Source: Aggregatimonas sangjinii (GTDB lineage Bacteria; Bacteroidota; Bacteroidia; Flavobacteriales; Flavobacteriaceae). From it: a stretch of DNA of 64,000 bases. The notes beneath the pieces are model-generated. The model worked only from the letters and a program-made list of their open reading frames with translations, made no database searches and was not told the origin of the DNA. The stretch covers positions 124,001 through 188,000 of the forward strand of contig NZ_CP040710.1 in the NCBI RefSeq assembly GCF_005943945.1, written 5' to 3'. Shown here one piece after another: positions 60,448 to 64,000 of the stretch. How positions within the stretch are numbered: position 1 is the first letter of the stretch; each line of letters opens with the position of its first letter. The translations under genes were made by a program, and so were the position numbers.

Positions 60448-61371
60448 TTATAAGATCATTTTGGAATAGGGTACGACATCGTCGTACCCTTTCTTTTTAA
60501 AGTAGTTTGGCGTATCTGAATTCCCGGCCGCCAGTACGAAGTCCCCGCCCCAGGCACCTAGGCTTTTGATCGCCCCAGGAAAATCAGGGAATAATCGTTC
60601 CTTCACCATCGGAAGATCCAAAGTTTTGCCGATCAATAGCTCATGTCGCGTCATGAGGTTTTCAAATTCAGCCATCTCCGTACAGGACAGCAAGGCTATG
60701 GTAAGATCGGAAACGGTTTTTACCAACTCGGTTTTCACGAAATTGCGGCTACGATAGCGTGCAATGCCTTCTCTGCTGTTCTGTTTTTGATTTAAATGGA
60801 TAAAGTATAGTTCGTTTTTAAACGGAGGATCGAAAACAACTTCCTTGACTTCTGGTCGGTCGTTTTTCAATCGGTATAGAATAGGTGCGTCGTGTTTTGC
60901 GCAAGCAATATCGTAGCCACTTCCGGAAAAGGAATTCCATAACAGTGAATACGCGTCAATTTGTGCCCATTGTGCGATATTATTGATAAGGGTAGAGGAG
61001 GAGCCAAGGCCCCAGTCTTGTGGGAAATCCAAATGTGTTTCTACGCGATAGCCTTTTCCGTCATTCAAAAATGATGGGTTCAGTTTTTGCGCTTCGAAAA
61101 GAATTTTACCCAAGGTTCCCGCCGTAGCATCTGCTTTTTGAGTTGAAGAACTCCCCGTTGATCGAAACGTGTTCAAATCAAAATCAGCTTCAAACCATAC
61201 GCTGCCAGCGTGATCAAAACTCCTCCAGTTTACTCTTGATTTTGACTGCTCCGTAACAGTCAACGATTGCCCGTAGGTCGTTGGTAGGGCAAGGCCATAG
61301 GCACCATCCAGAATGGCATATTCGGCAGTGAGCAAGAGTTTGCCGTTGCTATAGAGCTCTTTTGACTTCAT
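60448..61371 (-). CDS. GYDIA-family GHMP kinase
   Basis: 307 residues. GHMP-superfamily kinase: the N-terminal YSNGKLLLTAEYAILDGAYG (residues 6-25), the ATP loop WGLGSSSTLINNIAQW near 119-134, and the family-defining SGSGYDIACAKHDAP near 148-162. The C-terminus has LGAWGGDFVLAAGN near 275. Class II HMG-CoA reductase is encoded about 700 bp upstream on the same strand, so a role in mevalonate phosphorylation is plausible; I know of no proof. The start overlaps the stop of the DUF5615 gene by 4 bp (ATGA). Confidence 0.85.
   Translation of the reverse strand: MKSKELYSNGKLLLTAEYAILDGAYGLALPTTYGQSLTVTEQSKSRVNWRSFDHAGSVWFEADFDLNTFRSTGSSSTQKADATAGTLGKILFEAQKLNPSFLNDGKGYRVETHLDFPQDWGLGSSSTLINNIAQWAQIDAYSLLWNSFSGSGYDIACAKHDAPILYRLKNDRPEVKEVVFDPPFKNELYFIHLNQKQNSREGIARYRSRNFVKTELVKTVSDLTIALLSCTEMAEFENLMTRHELLIGKTLDLPMVKERLFPDFPGAIKSLGAWGGDFVLAAGNSDTPNYFKKKGYDDVVPYSKMIL
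60468..60498 (+). terminator. ppiD terminator embedded in the convergent GHMP kinase gene
   Basis: On the plus strand, AGGGTACGAC-ATC-GTCGTACCCT followed by TTCTTTTT is a perfect 10-bp hairpin with a T-run, 29 bp after the ppiD stop. The same bases encode GYDDVVPYSK in the C-terminal part of the kinase on the other strand. Confidence 0.7.
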
Positions 61372-61598
61372 TCCTCAATATGGGTCTGTAAAATCTCTCT
61401 TGATGAATCCTCAAGGAAAGCTCGAATCAATTTACGTCGATGAATAATCAGCTCAGCAAGGTGCTTCGTGGTCAAATTACCGGTACGCAGCCAAATAATT
61501 TTTGGCGGGCTTCCGTAAAGCGTATTGAACTCTAAAAAATCGCGAGCTATTTTCTTAATAAGCCGGAAAGAGATATTTTGATCGAACAATAATTTCAA
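61368..61598 (-). CDS. DUF5615 PIN-like toxin with a missing centre
   Basis: 76 residues, against about 110-120 for intact members. It begins as expected (MKLLFDQNISFRLIKKIARD), then jumps from position about 20 straight to the C-terminal motif LYGSPPKIIWLRTGN, followed by HRRKLIRAFLE. The central part with the second conserved acidic cluster (the usual TxDxDF stretch) is absent while the frame stays open. PIN-like RNase activity is therefore unlikely. It overlaps the DUF433 antitoxin gene by 4 bp and the kinase gene by 4 bp. Confidence 0.75.
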   Translation of the reverse strand: MKLLFDQNISFRLIKKIARDFLEFNTLYGSPPKIIWLRTGNLTTKHLAELIIHRRKLIRAFLEDSSREILQTHIEE

Positions 61599-61819
61599 GA
61601 GGCAATATTTATTTTGAATTCCCGCATTGCCGCATAAGTCAAACAGGCATTGATTTGATTTTCGTTCAGTACGGGAAAATCTTTGATTATCGCCTCTTTG
61701 TCCATACCGTTGGCCATCCAGTTCAAAATGTCATAAACAGATATGCGAGTTCCTTTAATTACAGGTTTTCCGAATCTTTTTTCCAGATTGATTTCGATGT
61801 ATTTTTCTATCTGATTCAT
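61595..61819 (-). CDS. DUF433 antitoxin
   Basis: 74 residues. The DUF433 helix-turn-helix is intact: FGKPVIKGTRISVYDILNWM (residues 15-34), then AIIKDFPVLNENQINACLTY with AAMREFK at the end. DUF433 proteins act as antitoxins to DUF5615 PIN-like toxins and repress their own operon. It overlaps the toxin gene by 4 bp (ATGA). The partner toxin here is internally deleted, so the protein may now be only a regulator of the kinase downstream. Confidence 0.8.
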   Translation of the reverse strand: MNQIEKYIEINLEKRFGKPVIKGTRISVYDILNWMANGMDKEAIIKDFPVLNENQINACLTYAAMREFKINIAS

Positions 61820-61891
61820 GAAAGATGAATAACTGATTCAAGTAAAGGTACAAAATTGTCAAACAGCTTAATGTAGGGATATGAAAGCTTA

Positions 61892-62079
61892 GAGACTGTT
61901 TAGAAATATCTCGCTTATTTTCTTAGGGCCTCTTTTTGCGCCTTATTTCGTTAACCCCGAGCCTTCGGGGTTGACCGTCCGCCAAGGGCGGATGCTCAAA
62001 AATTTTGCCTCATAATGCATCAAAAATAGACCATAACTCCCGATGCTTCGGGACTAACGACATATTTCCAAACAGTCTC
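61892..62079. mobile_element. 188-bp MITE with TTA target duplication
   Basis: Terminal inverted repeats GAGACTGTTTAGAAATAT at 61892-61909 and its near-complement ATATTTCCAAACAGTCTC at 62062-62079 (17 of 18 paired) are flanked on both sides by TTA (61889-61891 and 62080-62082). Three internal hairpins lie at about 61953-61972 (AACCCCGA/TTCGGGGTT type), 61977-61993 (TCCGCC/GGGCGGA type) and 62039-62054 (TCCCGA/TCGGGA type). There is no coding frame. This is a miniature inverted-repeat element moved by a transposase not present in the window. Confidence 0.75.
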
Positions 62080-63396
62080 TTAATTATTACGTAAATTTTC
62101 AAAAGCAGCGACCACCGAACTATGCGTCACGGTGTTTTTCTTGAAGTAATTGGTCAACTCCTTTTTTTCGACTTCCGTTGCACCCAGTTGGTTTAGAATA
62201 TTCAACAAGTGCATTTTCATATGCCCTTCCTGTATTCCGGTAGTGACCAGTGAGCGAAGAGCGGCAAAATTTTGCGCCAAACCTGCCACGGCGACGATTT
62301 GCATCAATTCGGGTGCCGAGGGTTTTCCTAAAATTTCCAGGGCAACTTTCACCAAAGGGTGCAGACTCGTGAGACCACCAACAGTGCCGAGGGCAAGTGG
62401 TATTTCCATCCAAAAGTAAAATTGGCCATTTTCGATTCTCGCATGGGTTAGGCTGGTATATTTTCCATCTTTGGAAGCATAGGCATGAATTCCCGCCTCA
62501 ACGGCCCGAAAATCGTTACCCGTGGCCAACACAACGGCATCTATCCCGTTCATGATTCCTTTGTTGTGCGTTACGGCTCGATGCGGCTCCGCTTGTGCGA
62601 TTTGAACGGCACGGACCATCTTTTGAGCAAATTCCTCCGGTGAGACCGCACTACTTTTGAGCTCGGATACCGGACAGCTTACTTCTGCCCGTACCAGGCA
62701 ATTGGGCACATAATTACTGAGGATACTCATGACAACCTCAATATTCCTCTCTGCCTCTGTGAAAGGGGTATAGTGCTGTGCCTCATTTTTTAAGGTCTTG
62801 GCAAACTGCTCTAAGCAGGAGTTGATAAAATTGGCGCCCATGGCATCCAAAGTCTCGAAGGTACAATGCAATTGGTAGTACCCTTGCACATCATTTGTTT
62901 TGTCCCTAAGCTCGATATTGGTTATCCCACCGCCACGCTTGACCATGTTCGCGGTAAGTTCGCTAGCATCTTCTCCTAACCGGGGTTTGATCTTTGTAAA
63001 AAATTCCCATAGTTTACTGCTATCCCCGTCAAAAATAAAATGGACTTGCCCTATTTTTTCGGTGCCGAGAATGGTTGTTTTAAATCCGCCCCGATCTTTC
63101 CAGAATTTGGCAGCCTTACTGGCCGCCGCGACCACCGAACTTTCTTCGATGGTCATAGGTATCGTATACAGTTGGTCGTTGATCAGAAAATTCGGGGCGA
63201 CTCCGAAGGGCAAATAATGGTTGGTAAGGGTGTTTTCGATAAATTCATCATGCAAGCGCTGTAGCTTCGAATCGGAGTTCCAATAGCTTTTGAGAAGCGC
63301 CTTGGCGGCATTCGGGTCTTGGGTGAAATTAGTAGTTACCCACTCTATTTTTTCGTCTTTGGTCAGCTTGGAAAATCCTTGAACGGACTTGCTCAT
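62080..63396 (-). CDS. hydroxymethylglutaryl-CoA reductase, class II
   Basis: 438 residues. Reduces HMG-CoA to mevalonate. Class II features: IENTLTNHYLPFGVAPNFLI near 50-69 (the ENxxG/PxGVA region), the catalytic Lys near 274 in THNKGIMNGID, and the catalytic Asp in LATGNDFRAVEAG near 285-297; a late VGGLTSLHPLV strand follows, and a His before the C-terminus (VTHSSVVAAF) fits the C-terminal flap. The stop codon TAA is the TTA of the MITE duplication, so the element ends exactly at the gene end. The nearby GHMP kinase suggests a mevalonate pathway. Confidence 0.92.
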   Translation of the reverse strand: MSKSVQGFSKLTKDEKIEWVTTNFTQDPNAAKALLKSYWNSDSKLQRLHDEFIENTLTNHYLPFGVAPNFLINDQLYTIPMTIEESSVVAAASKAAKFWKDRGGFKTTILGTEKIGQVHFIFDGDSSKLWEFFTKIKPRLGEDASELTANMVKRGGGITNIELRDKTNDVQGYYQLHCTFETLDAMGANFINSCLEQFAKTLKNEAQHYTPFTEAERNIEVVMSILSNYVPNCLVRAEVSCPVSELKSSAVSPEEFAQKMVRAVQIAQAEPHRAVTHNKGIMNGIDAVVLATGNDFRAVEAGIHAYASKDGKYTSLTHARIENGQFYFWMEIPLALGTVGGLTSLHPLVKVALEILGKPSAPELMQIVAVAGLAQNFAALRSLVTTGIQEGHMKMHLLNILNQLGATEVEKKELTNYFKKNTVTHSSVVAAFENLRNN

Positions 63397-63417
63397 CGGG
63401 AGTTGGTTTTTGAACCG

Positions 63418-63425
63418 TAAAGATA
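63418..63425 (-). promoter_or_regulatory. TAnnTTTG-like box upstream of the HMG-CoA reductase gene
   Basis: On the minus strand TATCTTTA, one mismatch from TAnnTTTG, lies 22 bp before the start at 63396. No clear -33 element. Confidence 0.3.
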
Positions 63426-63528
63426 ATGATTCGCGTGAATTTCATGATATGCTCTTGATTTCTGGTTATGGCAAGGATTTTGACGATAAAGTTTAATTAT
63501 TCGTAAAATAATCAGTAAACTTGAAAGA

Positions 63529-64000
63529 ATGAACCAATATGTATCATTAATGAGAAAGACACTGCTTCCCCTACTATGTATAGTCGCTTTTATTTCCTTT
63601 GCGACAGCGCAAAAAAAGCAAATTACGGTCGAGGAAATCTACAACGGAGCGTTCCGAACCGAAGGTATGGATGCTTTACGATCCTTAAAAAACGGGAAAC
63701 AGTACACCATACTTAATCGCAATAGATCTGATCGCACCACTGCAATCGATAAATACGATTACAAAACGCAGAAAAAGGTCGAGACGGTGCTTTCGTCGGC
63801 CGATTTAGAGGCAATCGACAACTTTGAATCCTATGCGTTCAATGCCGATGAAACCAAGATTTTATTGGCCACGGAACTGGAGGATATCTACCGGCGTTCC
63901 AAACTGGGAGTCTATTATGTGTACGATATCGCTACAAAGACCTTGACCAAAATATCCGATTCCAAAATTCAGGAACCCACTTTATCACCTGATGGAAAAC
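63529..64000 (+). CDS. dipeptidyl-peptidase IV-type S9 peptidase, 5' part
   Basis: The first 157 codons are in the window; the gene runs off the right edge. The signal peptide is clearest from the in-frame ATG at 63550 (MRKTLLPLLCIVAFISFATA then Q), and the ATG at 63529 is an alternative. The mature start KKQITVEEIYNGAFRTEGMD and then VYYVYDIATKTLTKISDSKI match the beta-propeller domain of Bacteroidetes DPP-IV enzymes, which cut X-Pro and X-Ala dipeptides from peptide ends in the periplasm. The catalytic Ser/Asp/His domain is outside the window. Confidence 0.85.
   Translation, partial: MNQYVSLMRKTLLPLLCIVAFISFATAQKKQITVEEIYNGAFRTEGMDALRSLKNGKQYTILNRNRSDRTTAIDKYDYKTQKKVETVLSSADLEAIDNFESYAFNADETKILLATELEDIYRRSKLGVYYVYDIATKTLTKISDSKIQEPTLSPDGK

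Overview
The window comes from a member of the Bacteroidetes, most likely a marine Flavobacteriaceae. The reasons are: an arginine pathway of the succinylated type (an N-succinylornithine transcarbamylase-like ArgF' and a GNAT acylglutamate synthase in place of ArgA), a PorP/SprF protein of the type IX secretion system, a GYDIA-family GHMP kinase beside a class II HMG-CoA reductase, TAnnTTTG-like promoter boxes, and few Shine-Dalgarno sites. All names below come from motif recognition; no database search was possible.

Layout. 1-700: the tail of an incoming gene and an orphan lipoprotein. 760-12379 (minus strand): a combined arginine and proline supercluster in the order GNAT, argG, argC, proC, argD, proA, proB, argF', a 59-residue membrane protein not previously obvious, argB, argE-like, argH. 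Several junctions overlap (ATGA, TAATG). 12618-17890: envelope sugar genes (a GT-C mannosyltransferase-like protein, two GT2 enzymes, a MORN-repeat protein) with a paraoxonase homologue. 18005-19259: an array of palindromic repeats of about 107 bp. One unit carries a GIY-YIG nuclease gene between its two arms, so the gene sits where the other units have only a short loop. 19291-22342: a membrane polyferredoxin and an FAD oxidoreductase. 22570-27408: exported proteins (DUF547, beta-barrel, GH113-like lipoprotein, lipoprotein, Omp85-like). 27439-29269: a RimK ligase with an AstE/aspartoacylase-like hydrolase. 29649-33497: an isoquinoline-oxidoreductase-type molybdoenzyme pair with a dihaem cytochrome c.

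33836-42529 (plus strand): an amidase, a solo WYL domain, then a complete propionyl-CoA to succinyl-CoA module (biotin carrier, biotin carboxylase, carboxyltransferase, both methylmalonyl-CoA mutase subunits). 42589-45431 (minus strand): a partial arsenosugar-type cluster (TIGR04283-like, PNP, TIGR04282-like, rhodanese) without arsM or arsS. 45519-49370: a GH32 fructanase and a PorP/SprF barrel fused to a long charged helix and a SPOR-like domain. 49430-52280: an AT-rich remnant island with small membrane genes and a recombinase stub, ending at the 3' end of tRNA-Phe. A second tRNA-Phe copy, disrupted by two palindromic insertions, lies next to it. 52599-60439: coaX, an outer membrane protein, a TPR protein, lptC, a CNNM/CorC protein and ppiD. 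A perfect terminator-like hairpin is encoded inside the lptC signal peptide. 60448-63396 (minus strand): GHMP kinase, a DUF5615/DUF433 toxin-antitoxin pair whose toxin has lost its middle, a 188-bp MITE whose TTA target duplication forms the stop codon of the next gene, and HMG-CoA reductase. The window ends inside a DPP-IV-type peptidase.

The most unusual features are the GIY-YIG gene inside the repeat unit, the repeat-invaded tRNA copy, the MITE, the lptC hairpin and the small membrane gene inside the arg operon.
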